Positions 16,868 to 25,281 of a stretch of DNA of 64,000 bases are shown one piece after another (within the stretch, counting starts at the first letter, position 1; each line of letters starts with the position of its first letter). Origin of the DNA: DATFCK01 sp963728975 (GTDB lineage: Bacteria; Verrucomicrobiota; Verrucomicrobiia; Chthoniobacterales; UBA10450); contig CAVSMF010000001.1 in assembly GCA_963728975.1 (NCBI GenBank), positions 992,001 through 1,056,000 of the forward strand. The letters run 5' to 3'. The notes under the pieces were generated by a model, which was given only the letters and a program-made list of their open reading frames with translations, was not told the origin of the DNA and made no database searches. The position numbers were made by a program, and so were the translations under genes.

Positions 16868-17227
16868 ATGACCTCCTCCCTCCGTGCCGCCGTAATCGCC
16901 GAATGGCGCGGGCTGCGGGAAAAAAAAGCCGTGCCCGACCACTGGGAATCTCCCGCCGAGTTGCTTCCGACCCTGATGCAAAAGCTCGGGCTCAAGGAAC
17001 GCTTGCACGAAACTGAAGTGATCGACGCCTGGGAACAAATCGTCGGCCCGTTCATTGCCGCCCATTCGGCTCCGGTCGCGTTGCGGGAACGGATTCTCCA
17101 CGTCCGCGTCCTGCAGCCGGCTTTGCATTACGAGCTCGAACAACTCTCCAAGGCGGAGATTCTGCGCAAGCTCAAGCAACGCTTCGGCGGGAAAACCATC
17201 CGCGAGATCCGCTTTCGGCTTGGTTGA
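16868..17227 (+). CDS. DUF721 / DciA-like protein
   Basis: 119 residues. Central motif VIDAWEQIVGPFIAAHSAPVALRERILHVRV is the DUF721 signature, followed by a helix ending in KLKQRFGGKTIREIRFRLG. DciA is the ancestral bacterial loader/helper of the replicative helicase DnaB where DnaC and DnaI are absent. Whether this short version does that job is inferred from the family. ATG at 16868 is the only sensible start. Confidence 0.82.
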   Translation: MTSSLRAAVIAEWRGLREKKAVPDHWESPAELLPTLMQKLGLKERLHETEVIDAWEQIVGPFIAAHSAPVALRERILHVRVLQPALHYELEQLSKAEILRKLKQRFGGKTIREIRFRLG

Positions 17228-17327
17228 ATAAGGACCGGCCAAACAATTCGACGGGGCCGCGTCGGAAACGCGACCAACGGGAGGGCTTAAGTCTCGCGCC
17301 TTCGTCCATCGAGCCCGGCCCCGGACT

Positions 17328-18719
17328 CTATTTAGCCGGGGTGGCGCCTGGCGTCTGGTTGGGTACTGGGAAAGCAAACGTCGCTGACGGCGATGCTGCC
17401 GGCGCCGGGGATGTAACCGGCGTCAGGGAGGTTGCCGGAGCCGAAGTGGCAGTGGGAGTGGGAGTCGCCGTTACACTCGGGGCCGGGGTCGGGGTCGGCA
17501 GCGGCGGAATGATATTTTGCCACTGATGAAGCGGTACGGTTGCGCCTCCCACTTCATCGATCAGGCTCTGGCAACGAGCTCGAATCTTTTCCAGATCGGG
17601 CGGCCCAAACGGAGTATCGGCCGTGCCCGGGAAAATCAGGTAGGTCACTTTGAGATCGCTCACCGGCCGATTGTAGGGAGTGGCTAACGGGTTGACCTCT
17701 TTCGCGATCCGGAGCGAAGCTTCGCCGGCCTTATCGTTAGGGCCAACATCGCCAACCATTGCGGGATAAATTCCTCCTCCAAAAACCACCGCCACGTAAT
17801 CTCCTACTTTGGCGCCGTTTGGGGTCCGGGTAAAAACGCTCGGTATAACGATGTAAGGATCGGTCGCGCCGATCAGGAAACTAAACTTCTTCAAGGTCGT
17901 TACTTCGTCCCGTAATTGATTCAGCGCGTTCCGCAGTTCCCGCTTTCGCTCGGCCGAGACCGGGTTGAGCGCCAGCTCCTGTTGCACCCGCTGGAGCCGT
18001 TGTTCGATCAAAGCAAGATAAGGGTTCGGTGTCGGCGTCTTTTTGCGCCACCGATAACTGGTAAACGGCTTGAAGTTTGTCGTTACCGCCGGACCCGCCG
18101 GCATCCGATCGGCGTCGGACCCGTCCGCATCAACGTCCATGTCCGCCTGGAGAAGAAGCGCCTTGCGATGAGTCCGCGGATCTCGCAGCTGGAGAATCGT
18201 CTGGCAATCGTAAAAGTTGTGCCGGGACAGGAGTTGATCCAAACGGCCCAGATATTCGCCTAACACTCTCGCCTTCGTGGCATAGAGCTCGGCAAAAAGC
18301 GGCGATACCGATTGAGGCCCGATCATCGCCGCCAAACCGGGTAATAATGTCGGAAGTTCAGGGCTGACTTTGGACAATTGTTCGGTCGTCGTATTCGGAG
18401 AAGGCACTCGAGCCTGCAACTTCAGGTCGAGCACGTAACTCTCCGGATCCGACCGCTCGGTCGCCGCATCCGCGCCTGGCGGCGTATCAACCGCGGCGTG
18501 GAGCGTAATCCCGTTGAACAGCTTCGCCGTGTCCAATTTGCCGCCGATCACGGGAGGTCGCGACGGCGTCGGCTCGGGAGTCGGGGTCAGGGAGACTTCC
18601 GCCGGAAGGGCGCGCTGGAGGCGTTCCAGAGAAATCCAGCGGTAGAGGATCGCCAGGAAAATCAGCCCTCCCACCAGCAGCACCAGACGCCGCCACGTCC
18701 GCACGCGAGAGGTTGCCAC
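17328..18719 (-). CDS. GH75 chitosanase-like protein with membrane anchor and Pro/Thr tail
   Basis: 463 residues: one membrane anchor (residues 12-28), a Thr/Pro linker, a globular region about 60-390 and a low-complexity Pro/Thr/Ala tail (about 395-463). The segments LQADMDVDADGSD, DPYIVIPSVF, GDYVAVVFGGGIYPAMVGDVG and GEASLRIAKEV line up with the fungal and bacterial GH75 chitosanase blocks (DiDCDG, ViP, GdtGp, GEASi). The Asp and Glu in these blocks are the catalytic candidates. It could cleave glucosamine polymers or a wall glycan in the periplasm; the region between 185 and 300 is an insertion of charged helices not typical for GH75. Confidence 0.65.
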   Translation of the reverse strand: MATSRVRTWRRLVLLVGGLIFLAILYRWISLERLQRALPAEVSLTPTPEPTPSRPPVIGGKLDTAKLFNGITLHAAVDTPPGADAATERSDPESYVLDLKLQARVPSPNTTTEQLSKVSPELPTLLPGLAAMIGPQSVSPLFAELYATKARVLGEYLGRLDQLLSRHNFYDCQTILQLRDPRTHRKALLLQADMDVDADGSDADRMPAGPAVTTNFKPFTSYRWRKKTPTPNPYLALIEQRLQRVQQELALNPVSAERKRELRNALNQLRDEVTTLKKFSFLIGATDPYIVIPSVFTRTPNGAKVGDYVAVVFGGGIYPAMVGDVGPNDKAGEASLRIAKEVNPLATPYNRPVSDLKVTYLIFPGTADTPFGPPDLEKIRARCQSLIDEVGGATVPLHQWQNIIPPLPTPTPAPSVTATPTPTATSAPATSLTPVTSPAPAASPSATFAFPVPNQTPGATPAK

Positions 18720-18722
18720 GCG

Positions 18723-19040
18723 CTATTTTCGCAGCCAGGCGGCCACGGCCATGAGAATTCCAATCGCGCTCAGGATAGCCATGATTCCAGCCGGCATGAA
18801 TCGGCCGGTCCGGACGAACTTCGGAACAAACTGAGCGGCAAGAACCAGTGACACGACCAGACCAAGGCCCAGTCCCCAGGCCCGGTATTCGGGCAGGATC
18901 AATCCGGCCACGATCAGCAAAATACCGGTGATCGATCCAGCGATGATCGACGGTGCGCTGCCCGCTTTAATGTAACCGATAATCCCGCCAGCGATGGTCA
19001 GAACACCGAAAATCAGGAAATAGATCTTTGTTGCTCCCAT
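18723..19040 (-). CDS. TMEM14-like small membrane protein
   Basis: 105 residues from ATG 19040 (an upstream in-frame start at 19064 would add eight residues). Four hydrophobic segments with many Gly, including IFGVLTIAGGIIGYIKAGS, the typical TMEM14 first hairpin, and a TGRFMPAGIMAILS segment near the end. Members occur in bacteria and eukaryotes; mitochondrial TMEM14C helps porphyrin transport, but the bacterial role is unknown. It lies just upstream of the GH75-like gene on the same strand, with three bases between the end of one and the start of the other, so they may be cotranscribed. Confidence 0.78.
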   Translation of the reverse strand: MGATKIYFLIFGVLTIAGGIIGYIKAGSAPSIIAGSITGILLIVAGLILPEYRAWGLGLGLVVSLVLAAQFVPKFVRTGRFMPAGIMAILSAIGILMAVAAWLRK

Positions 19041-19129
19041 TGTTTGGGACTCGTAATCCAACATGGTCCCGATGTCCAGTTGCCGAGGCGGTTGGGCCAG
19101 ACGCTTCCCACTGCCCGGAAAAGGGCCGC

Positions 19130-19153
19130 TTGGTTTTGCAAAATTCCTTGCGC
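19130..19153 (+). promoter_or_regulatory. 24-bp motif shared upstream of the two His-rich paralogs, copy 1
   Basis: Reads TTGGTTT, three bases (TGC), then AAAATTCCTTGCGC. Identical except for the three central bases to 21837-21860. It ends 32 bases before the ATG at 19186. Could be a promoter or operator, or a relic of duplication. Confidence 0.6.
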
Positions 19154-19185
19154 GGGTGAGCCAAGGGGTGGAAGGTCGGCGTGCG

Positions 19186-19515
19186 ATGAAACGAAACGCT
19201 ACGCTGCGTTCACCAAATCGTGCTTGCGCCTCGATCGCCGCGACTGCTTTAGCAGCGCTTCTATGGGCCTCGGTCCTCAGCGTTTCCCCGGGTTTGCACG
19301 AGCGGATTCATCCGGACGCCAATCGCCTCGACCACAACTGCATTGTCACTCTCGTCGCCGCCGGCCACGCCCATCACTCTCCCACGCCGCTGCTGGTCAA
19401 TACGGACCTGGCGCAGGCCGAATTTGCAACCATTCCGAGGTTGCGCTCATGCTGGGTGCAACCGCTTTTTCTCGGAGCCAGCATTTTCGAGCACGCTCCT
19501 CCGGCCGGGGGTTAG
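19186..19515 (+). CDS. Small His-rich exported protein, paralog 1
   Basis: 109 residues. N-terminal hydrophobic segment (residues 15-33) consistent with a signal peptide or anchor. The conserved core shared with 21892-22230 is SVSP-x-LH-xx-IHPDA-x-RLDH-x-C-x-VT, then a HHSP motif, a WVQ-x-LFL stretch and FEHAPP at the end. At least seven His and one Cys are invariant between the two copies, suggesting metal binding in the periplasm. No family recognised, though the layout recalls DUF2946-type small proteins that precede copper or zinc TonB receptors. It lies 158 bases before a TonB receptor gene. Start ATG 19186; a longer frame upstream lacks the signal pattern. Confidence 0.7.
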   Translation: MKRNATLRSPNRACASIAATALAALLWASVLSVSPGLHERIHPDANRLDHNCIVTLVAAGHAHHSPTPLLVNTDLAQAEFATIPRLRSCWVQPLFLGASIFEHAPPAGG

Positions 19516-19673
19516 GCACGCATCGAGCCCCGGTTTCGCGAGGCCCGTTTTCTTACTTCGCTTAAATCGCGGCGCGATCGCTCGTGCACGCAGCCATCGT
19601 CTCACCTGGCATTCGCAAGGCGAATACCATCCAATCACCCATATGAAACCAACTTTTAATAACAAGATTCTCG

Positions 19674-21803
19674 ATGAAAATACTTTTGATCGCAGCAGCT
19701 GCGCTCTTTGTTGCGCAGACCGTCTCGGTGGCACAAGACAACGCCGCCACGACCGTTCCATCGCCGACTCCCTCGGCCTCGCCGGCGGCCGCCGCCGAAG
19801 CCCAACGCATCATCATCCAAAGCCAGGAACTCGATATCTCCCGCGAAGATATCGTGCCGAATTTGGGCGCCACTCGATATACTGTCGGCCCCGACCGGCT
19901 CGATTCCCAGGCCCAAGGAGAAAATTCGCCCTTCAATCAGGCGCTTCTGCGTTTCCCCGCCGTAGCCCAGGATTCCTTTGGTCAGCTTCATGTCCGAGGT
20001 GAACACGCCAATCTGCAATACCGGATCGACGATGTCCTCCTGCCGGAAAGCATTCCCGGTTTCGGCCAGGAATTGCAGACCCGTTTCGCCGATAACATTT
20101 CCCTGGTCACGGGCGCGCTTCCGGCCCAATTCGGATTTCGCACCACCGGCGTTATCGACATTCATACCAAAAGCGGCGCCGTGTTTACCGGGAACGAAGC
20201 CTCTTTGTTCGTCGGCAGTTTCGACACAGTCATGGAAAGTTTCGAGCGCGGCGGCCTGATTGGGAATCTGAGCTACTATGTCAGCGAAAGTTATCTCCAC
20301 GACGGTATTGGAATCGAAAATCCTACGCGCACCGCCAATCCGATACACGACGACACCGACCAGGAGAAGGTCTTCACCTATTTGTCGGACATCATCGACG
20401 AGACCAGTCGAATCAGCTTGATCGCCGGGGCAAATCAGAGCGATTTCGAGATCCCGAATAACCCCGGCCAAGCGCCCGCCTTCACCGACGGGACACGATC
20501 GACTTTCAACTCGGCCCGATTGGACGAAAACCAGGCCGAAACCAATTCCTATGAGATTCTGACTTACCAAAAAAAAGCGGACGATCTCAGCTTCCAGGCA
20601 TCGATCTTCAATCGCTACAGCTCGATTCTGTTTCAGCCGGATAACGTGGGCGACCTGATTTTCAACGGCGTTGCTTCCCGGCTCGACCGCGACATTCTTT
20701 CAAACGGCTTCGAGCTCGATTCCAGTTATAAGCTCACCGACCAGCATACCATTCGCGGCGGTCTCATTTTCACCGAGCAACATGCGACCATCAACACGGC
20801 GACACTGGTCTTTCCGGTCGATGCCCTGGGCAATCCCAGCACCACACCGGTGCGCATCGTCGATAATAACAACAAATACGGTTACTTTTACGGGTTCTAT
20901 TTGCAGGACGAGTGGAAACCGTTCGAACAATTGACCATTAATTTTGGCGGCCGCCTGGATTTCGAAAACGCCTTTGTCAACGAGAACCAGCTCAGCCCGC
21001 GGCTGAACATTGTTTATAAACCGTTCGAGTCGACCACGCTCCACGTCGGCTACGCGCGCTACTTCACTCCCCCTCCCCTGGAAGCCATCCCCCAAAGCAC
21101 CATCTCGAAGTTTCTCGGAACAACTAACGAGCCGGCGATCATGAAAGATTCCTCGGTCACGGCCGAACGCGCCAATTACTTCGATGTCGGCGTGACCCAG
21201 AAGATCACAGAGGGATGGAACGTCGGGCTGGATGGTTTCTACAAGAGCTCGCATTCGCTGCTCGACGAAGGCCAATTCGGGTCGGCCCTCGTCCAATCAT
21301 CGTTCAACTACGAGCAGGGCCGGCAGTACGGCGGCGAATTCACGACCAGCTACGACCATGGCCCGCTTTCGGCCTATGGAAATGTCGGCTGGGTCTGGGC
21401 CCGCGGCATAAACTTGAGCTCCGCCCAATTCCTTTTTGATCCGAATGAATTCCAGTTTATCAAACATCACTGGATCTTCCTCGATCACGACCAGCGCATT
21501 ACCGCCTCAATCGGCGCTTCCTACACCTGGCAGGATTGGAAAGCCGCAGTGGATGTGCTCTACGGAACCGGGCTCCACAAGGGATTTGCTAACACCAAGA
21601 CCGTTCCATCCTATGCCACACTGAACCTCTCCTTACAGCGAAGTTTTCGGATTCCAAAAATCGGCAGCTTCAGAATCCGGTTCGACGTCGTTAACTTATT
21701 GGACCACATCTACGAATTGCGTGACGGGAGCGGCATTGGAGTCGGAGCTCCCCAATTCGGCCAGCGCCGCGGATTTTACGGCACGGTCGCCTACGATTTC
21801 TAG
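19674..21803 (+). CDS. TonB-dependent outer membrane receptor
   Basis: 709 residues: signal peptide (to about 20), a short Ala/Pro/Thr linker, plug domain (DSFGQLHVRGEHANLQYRID near 100-118 and VTGALPAQFGFRTTGVIDI near 143-162), then a 22-strand-type barrel ending with Phe (GFYGTVAYDF). Energised uptake of metal chelates or other ligands through the outer membrane. Ligand not readable; the setting among a ZnuA-like protein, a CDF exporter and a ZIP transporter suggests a metal or metallophore. The barrel carries several HH/His-rich loops (IKHHWIFLDHDQR near residue 600). Confidence 0.9.
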   Translation: MKILLIAAAALFVAQTVSVAQDNAATTVPSPTPSASPAAAAEAQRIIIQSQELDISREDIVPNLGATRYTVGPDRLDSQAQGENSPFNQALLRFPAVAQDSFGQLHVRGEHANLQYRIDDVLLPESIPGFGQELQTRFADNISLVTGALPAQFGFRTTGVIDIHTKSGAVFTGNEASLFVGSFDTVMESFERGGLIGNLSYYVSESYLHDGIGIENPTRTANPIHDDTDQEKVFTYLSDIIDETSRISLIAGANQSDFEIPNNPGQAPAFTDGTRSTFNSARLDENQAETNSYEILTYQKKADDLSFQASIFNRYSSILFQPDNVGDLIFNGVASRLDRDILSNGFELDSSYKLTDQHTIRGGLIFTEQHATINTATLVFPVDALGNPSTTPVRIVDNNNKYGYFYGFYLQDEWKPFEQLTINFGGRLDFENAFVNENQLSPRLNIVYKPFESTTLHVGYARYFTPPPLEAIPQSTISKFLGTTNEPAIMKDSSVTAERANYFDVGVTQKITEGWNVGLDGFYKSSHSLLDEGQFGSALVQSSFNYEQGRQYGGEFTTSYDHGPLSAYGNVGWVWARGINLSSAQFLFDPNEFQFIKHHWIFLDHDQRITASIGASYTWQDWKAAVDVLYGTGLHKGFANTKTVPSYATLNLSLQRSFRIPKIGSFRIRFDVVNLLDHIYELRDGSGIGVGAPQFGQRRGFYGTVAYDF

Positions 21804-21836
21804 TTTTGCTCAGCTATGGACAACATGGCTCCAACT

Positions 21837-21860
21837 TTGGTTTCATAAAATTCCTTGCGC
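21837..21860 (+). promoter_or_regulatory. 24-bp motif shared upstream of the two His-rich paralogs, copy 2
   Basis: TTGGTTT, CAT, AAAATTCCTTGCGC: same as 19130-19153 apart from the central three bases. It ends 31 bases before the ATG at 21892, the same position as in copy 1 within one base, whereas the sequence between motif and ATG has diverged. Confidence 0.6.
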
Positions 21861-21891
21861 TTGCACCGCGAGGGAGTAAGTCTCGCTGGCA

Positions 21892-22230
21892 ATGAGCGGA
21901 AGTGCCAAACCGGGCTCAATCAGAGGAGCACATTCTTTCATCGCGGCGACCGGATTGGCGGCAATCCTCGCGGCATCGCTGCTCAGTGTGTCGCCGAGTT
22001 TGCACAAGCATATTCATCCTGATGCCGGGCGGCTGGATCACAGTTGTGTCGTTACCATCCTGGGCTATGGGCAGCTCCATCATTCTCCGGCCACGCCTCT
22101 ATTCGATACGCGAATTCCCGGCACTCCCCTTTCGAACCTTCGGAAGCTAAACCCCGGCTGGGTCCAATCATTGTTTCTTGCGGCGTGCGTTTTCGAGCAC
22201 GCTCCACCCTGCTCGGACCTGATCCGTTGA
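21892..22230 (+). CDS. Small His-rich exported protein, paralog 2
   Basis: 112 residues, paralog of 19186-19515. Hydrophobic N-terminal segment (residues 14-32), then SVSPSLHKHIHPDA, RLDHSCVVT, LHHSP, WVQSLFLAA and FEHAPP. The spacing between these blocks is nearly constant between the copies while the linkers differ, which implies selection on the His/Cys blocks. It precedes a porin gene (22361) just as copy 1 precedes the TonB receptor gene. Function unknown; a periplasmic metal carrier or sensor for the neighbouring outer-membrane protein is a testable inference. Confidence 0.7.
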   Translation: MSGSAKPGSIRGAHSFIAATGLAAILAASLLSVSPSLHKHIHPDAGRLDHSCVVTILGYGQLHHSPATPLFDTRIPGTPLSNLRKLNPGWVQSLFLAACVFEHAPPCSDLIR

Positions 22231-22360
22231 TCTACCCGTTTTCCCACCGGGTGACGACGTGCGCGCCGGCGCGTTCCGCTCGTCGTTAGGTCAATACGTG
22301 TTCGAACGCAAAATATCGAAGTCAGGACAGGTGTGCCCGGTTTTCTGCAATGAGAGGTTT

Positions 22361-23980
22361 ATGACAAAGTTTATTTTTACGCTGGTGGCCATCTCGCCGC
22401 TGGCGATGGCTTTGGGCCAGGAAGTGGCCGCTACCCCGCCCGCCTCGGGTTCGCCGCCGGCGGCAGCCGCTGATGTCGAAGCGCTGCGCCAACAGGTGCA
22501 GGCGCTCACCGAGGCGGTAAAAACGCTGCAGCAGCAAGTCAAGGATCAGCAGGGGATCATCGAAAAGGCAAATCTAAGAGGGGCTCCCGCTCTACCGGAG
22601 TCGGAAGAAACCCCCGGCGCCAGCACTGCCGCCTCACCCGCGCCAACCGCTCCGCCCTTGTTTCCGACCGACGACACTTCGGTTGTAGCATCCACAGCAG
22701 CCACACCAGCTCCGGTCGGACCGCCCGTTAACGCAAATGGGACTGCCCTGCCCGGCAGCTTTCCGACCACCGATTCGTCCGTCGTAAGCGAGCCTTCTGA
22801 AACAATCTCAACCACTGGCGCCGGCGCGTCCCTGACCCAACCAATCACGATTGGAGGCGGCAGAAATTACATGAACATCTCGTTCGACGGAATGTTCGCC
22901 CTCGCTTTCTCGAGCGCGCGCAATCTCGACCACATCGAAGTAGGCGATCATGATCCCCAGCAGCGCGGATTTAACGCCCGCAACATCGAACTGGCGTTTG
23001 ACGGCGCGGTCGATCCCTATTTCCAGGGATTCGCCAACATCGTTTTCAAGCTGGATAACGACAACGAGACGTCGGCCGAGGTCGAGGAAGCGTTTATGCA
23101 GACCACCGATCTTCCGTTTAATCTCCAATTAAAAGGAGGGCAATTCTTCGCTGCTTTCGGCCGGATCAATCCGACCCACCCGCATACCTGGGATTTTGCG
23201 GACGCCCCCCTGGTTGTCGGACGCATCCTCGGCCCGGACGGATTGCGCGGAGTCGGCGCCCAAATTTCGTGGACTTTGCCCACCCCGTGGTATTCGCAAT
23301 TGCTTTTCGGGCTCCAAAATGGACGGGGCGGCACCGGCTATTCATTTCGCAATCCGGGCGACAACGGAATTTTCTTTGGCCGCACGACCACCGACCGCGA
23401 AATGCGAGGGCTGGAGGATTTTGTCTGGATCCCGCGCTGGGAAAACTCAGTTGATCTAAGTCCGACTCAGATAGTTCTGGGAGGCGTCTCCGCCGCTTTT
23501 GGGTCCAATGACACCGGCGGGCATACCCGGACCCAGATTTACGGCGCAGATTTCCTCTACAAATGGAAAAGCGCGCATGCCGAAGGCGGATTTCCGTTTG
23601 TGAAATGGCAAACCGAATTCCTCTATCGCCGCTTCGAAGCCGGCCGGGGCGCGGACGAGACATTCCCGGTGGCGGAAACATTTCGAGATTGGGGGATGTA
23701 CACGCAAGTGCTGTGGGGATTTAAGAAAGGATGGGTGGCTGGAATTCGCGGCGATTACCTGCACAACACCGATTCTCGTTTCACAGACGATCCCGACCGG
23801 CAAACCCGTTCCCGTATTTCGGCCGATCTCACCTGGTACCCGACCGAGTTCTCGAAGATCCGGTTGCAATATAATCACGACTTTTTGAATGAGACCTTCT
23901 TTCTGGCCGGCCGTGACGTCGACTCCGTCTTTCTCCAATTTGAGTTTATCCTCGGCGCCCACGGCGCGCATAAATTCTAA
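22361..23980 (+). CDS. Outer membrane porin-like protein with N-terminal coiled coil
   Basis: 539 residues from ATG 22361; upstream in-frame codons lack a signal peptide. Signal peptide to about residue 20, a heptad helix (VEALRQQVQALTEAVKTLQ, positions about 37-66), a Thr/Pro/Ala linker to about 145, then a beta-barrel of alternating aromatic/polar strands ending in Phe (GAHGAHKF). The barrel begins NYMNISFDGMFAL and contains a PYFQGFANIVFKLD strand as in phosphate-selective or LbtU-type porins. The coiled coil probably trimerises in the periplasm. Substrate unknown; metal uptake is suggested by the neighbours. Confidence 0.78.
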   Translation: MTKFIFTLVAISPLAMALGQEVAATPPASGSPPAAAADVEALRQQVQALTEAVKTLQQQVKDQQGIIEKANLRGAPALPESEETPGASTAASPAPTAPPLFPTDDTSVVASTAATPAPVGPPVNANGTALPGSFPTTDSSVVSEPSETISTTGAGASLTQPITIGGGRNYMNISFDGMFALAFSSARNLDHIEVGDHDPQQRGFNARNIELAFDGAVDPYFQGFANIVFKLDNDNETSAEVEEAFMQTTDLPFNLQLKGGQFFAAFGRINPTHPHTWDFADAPLVVGRILGPDGLRGVGAQISWTLPTPWYSQLLFGLQNGRGGTGYSFRNPGDNGIFFGRTTTDREMRGLEDFVWIPRWENSVDLSPTQIVLGGVSAAFGSNDTGGHTRTQIYGADFLYKWKSAHAEGGFPFVKWQTEFLYRRFEAGRGADETFPVAETFRDWGMYTQVLWGFKKGWVAGIRGDYLHNTDSRFTDDPDRQTRSRISADLTWYPTEFSKIRLQYNHDFLNETFFLAGRDVDSVFLQFEFILGAHGAHKF

Positions 23981-24000
23981 GCTCATGTCATCACGAAACC

Positions 24001-24112
24001 GTCATCCTGCCTGCCGCGCCGAAGCTTGGCGAAGGCGGGAGCGAAGCGAAGGATCCCGTGCTGCCGGCCTTGCAGTTTTCGTCGCGGGATTCCTCGCTCC
24101 GCTCGGAATGAC
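24001..24112. repeat. Imperfect palindromic repeat (GTCATCC family), copy 3
   Basis: Begins GTCATCCTGCC and ends CGCTCCGCTCGGAATGAC; inner arms GAAGGATCCCG and CGGGATTCCTCG also pair. Fills most of the gap between the porin and the binding-protein gene and ends 12 bases before its ATG. An open frame running through it is an artefact. Confidence 0.75.
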
Positions 24113-24124
24113 AACTGCACATCC

Positions 24125-25024
24125 ATGAAAAAAATCCTGCTTATCCTGTTCGCCGCTTTGTTCGCCGGGGTTTCCGCCGAGGCCAAGCTCAACGTGGTCG
24201 CCACTCTTCCCGATCTGGGCGCGGTTGCTCGCCAGATCGGAGGCGACCATGTCGAGGTCACGGTTCTGGCAAAGCCAACCGAGGATCCGCACTTTGTCGA
24301 TGCCCGGCCCAGTTTCGTGGTGGCGTTACGCAAGGCGGACGTGTTGATCACCGGCGGCGCGGAACTGGAGATCGGCTGGTTGCCGCCCCTTCTTCAAAAT
24401 GCCCGAAATCCAAAGATTGAAGTCGGCCAACCCGGACGGGTCCAGGCTTCCGAAGGCGTTCGTCTCATGGAGGTGCCTGCCAATCTGACTCGCGCGGCCG
24501 GCGACGTCCACGCCATGGGTAATCCCCATTTCATGACCGACCCGATCATTGCCAAGGCGGTGGCCCGGCACATCGCTCAGGCCTTCTCCACCATCGATCC
24601 CTCCAATGTCGCGGCCTATCAGGAAAACGAAAAACAGTTTGAAGCAACCGTCAACGCGAAGCTACAGGAATGGGGCGGGGCCATGCTGCCATTCAAAGGC
24701 CAACATGTAGTCGCTTATCACGATTCATGGCCTTATTTCGCCCATCGATTTGGTTTGAACATCGATATCTTTCTCGAGCCGAAGCCGGGAATTCCGCCTT
24801 CGCCGTCCCATTTGGCGGAAGTGATTGCACAGATCAAGGCGCAACATATCAAAGCGATCATCGTCGAGCCGTATCACGACCGCAAAATCGCCCAGAAAGT
24901 TGCGGACGCGACCGGCGCGAAAGTTGTAGAGTTCGCCCAATATCCCGGGGCGCTTCCGGGAACGGACAGCTACGTGAAATTGATGGATACCCTTATTTCC
25001 CGCCTGGCTGCCGCGTTAAAATGA
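24125..25024 (+). CDS. ZnuA/TroA-like metal ABC transporter binding protein
   Basis: 299 residues: signal peptide (LLILFAALFAGVSAEA), then a cluster A-I binding protein. Candidate metal ligands are the His in EDPHFVDARPS near residue 59, the His in MGNPHFMTDP near 137, the HDSWPYFAHRFGL block near 200 and an acidic/His block EPYHDRK near 257. It lacks the long His-rich loop of ZnuA and may prefer Zn or Mn. Periplasmic capture of the metal for an ABC permease. The frame can be read further upstream from a TTG but that part lies in a repeat. Its stop overlaps an ATG at 25021. Confidence 0.88.
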   Translation: MKKILLILFAALFAGVSAEAKLNVVATLPDLGAVARQIGGDHVEVTVLAKPTEDPHFVDARPSFVVALRKADVLITGGAELEIGWLPPLLQNARNPKIEVGQPGRVQASEGVRLMEVPANLTRAAGDVHAMGNPHFMTDPIIAKAVARHIAQAFSTIDPSNVAAYQENEKQFEATVNAKLQEWGGAMLPFKGQHVVAYHDSWPYFAHRFGLNIDIFLEPKPGIPPSPSHLAEVIAQIKAQHIKAIIVEPYHDRKIAQKVADATGAKVVEFAQYPGALPGTDSYVKLMDTLISRLAAALK

Positions 25025-25278
25025 AACTGGGGGACGAAATTTTGAACTCCCATTCCGCTAACGAGAAGGCCGGGGAACGTGTTTACCAGCCTCCTCGGCT
25101 CGAACTGACGACGGCTGGCCAGGGCTTTCTCTGGATGACCCACGACTCCCGATTCCTCGGTCCGAGGCCGGACTGGCCGATCGCTCGGAATGACCCGGGG
25201 AGATCCCGCTCACAGTCATCCCGAGCGGAGCGAGGGATCGGGCAAGACCGGACAAATTCATTCAAGCAAGGATCCTGA
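25021..25278 (+). CDS. Doubtful 85-codon ORF overlapping the binding-protein stop
   Basis: ATG at 25021 overlaps the TGA of the binding-protein gene. The first 42 codons are unique sequence without a recognisable family; the rest is translated palindromic repeat (25151-25239). In ordinary metal ABC operons the ATPase gene would be expected near here, but no Walker motif is present. It is probably a remnant or a non-coding spacer; coupling by ATGA is the only argument for translation. Confidence 0.25.
   Translation: MKLGDEILNSHSANEKAGERVYQPPRLELTTAGQGFLWMTHDSRFLGPRPDWPIARNDPGRSRSQSSRAERGIGQDRTNSFKQGS
25151..25239. repeat. Palindromic repeat pair (GTCATCC family), copy 4
   Basis: Two half-elements arranged tail to tail: GATTCCTCGG ... 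CGCTCGGAATGAC (to 25194) and GTCATCCCGAGCGGAGCGAG (from 25215). Lies between the binding-protein and permease genes of the metal ABC system. Confidence 0.7.
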
Positions 25279-25281
25279 CTT

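Noticed and set aside
19656..20570. Reverse-strand frame of 304 codons
   Set aside because: Antisense to the TonB receptor; the translation has no recognisable motif.
24026..24124. N-terminal extension of the ZnuA-like protein from an upstream TTG
   Set aside because: The extension is translated palindromic repeat and would hide the signal peptide that begins at ATG 24125.
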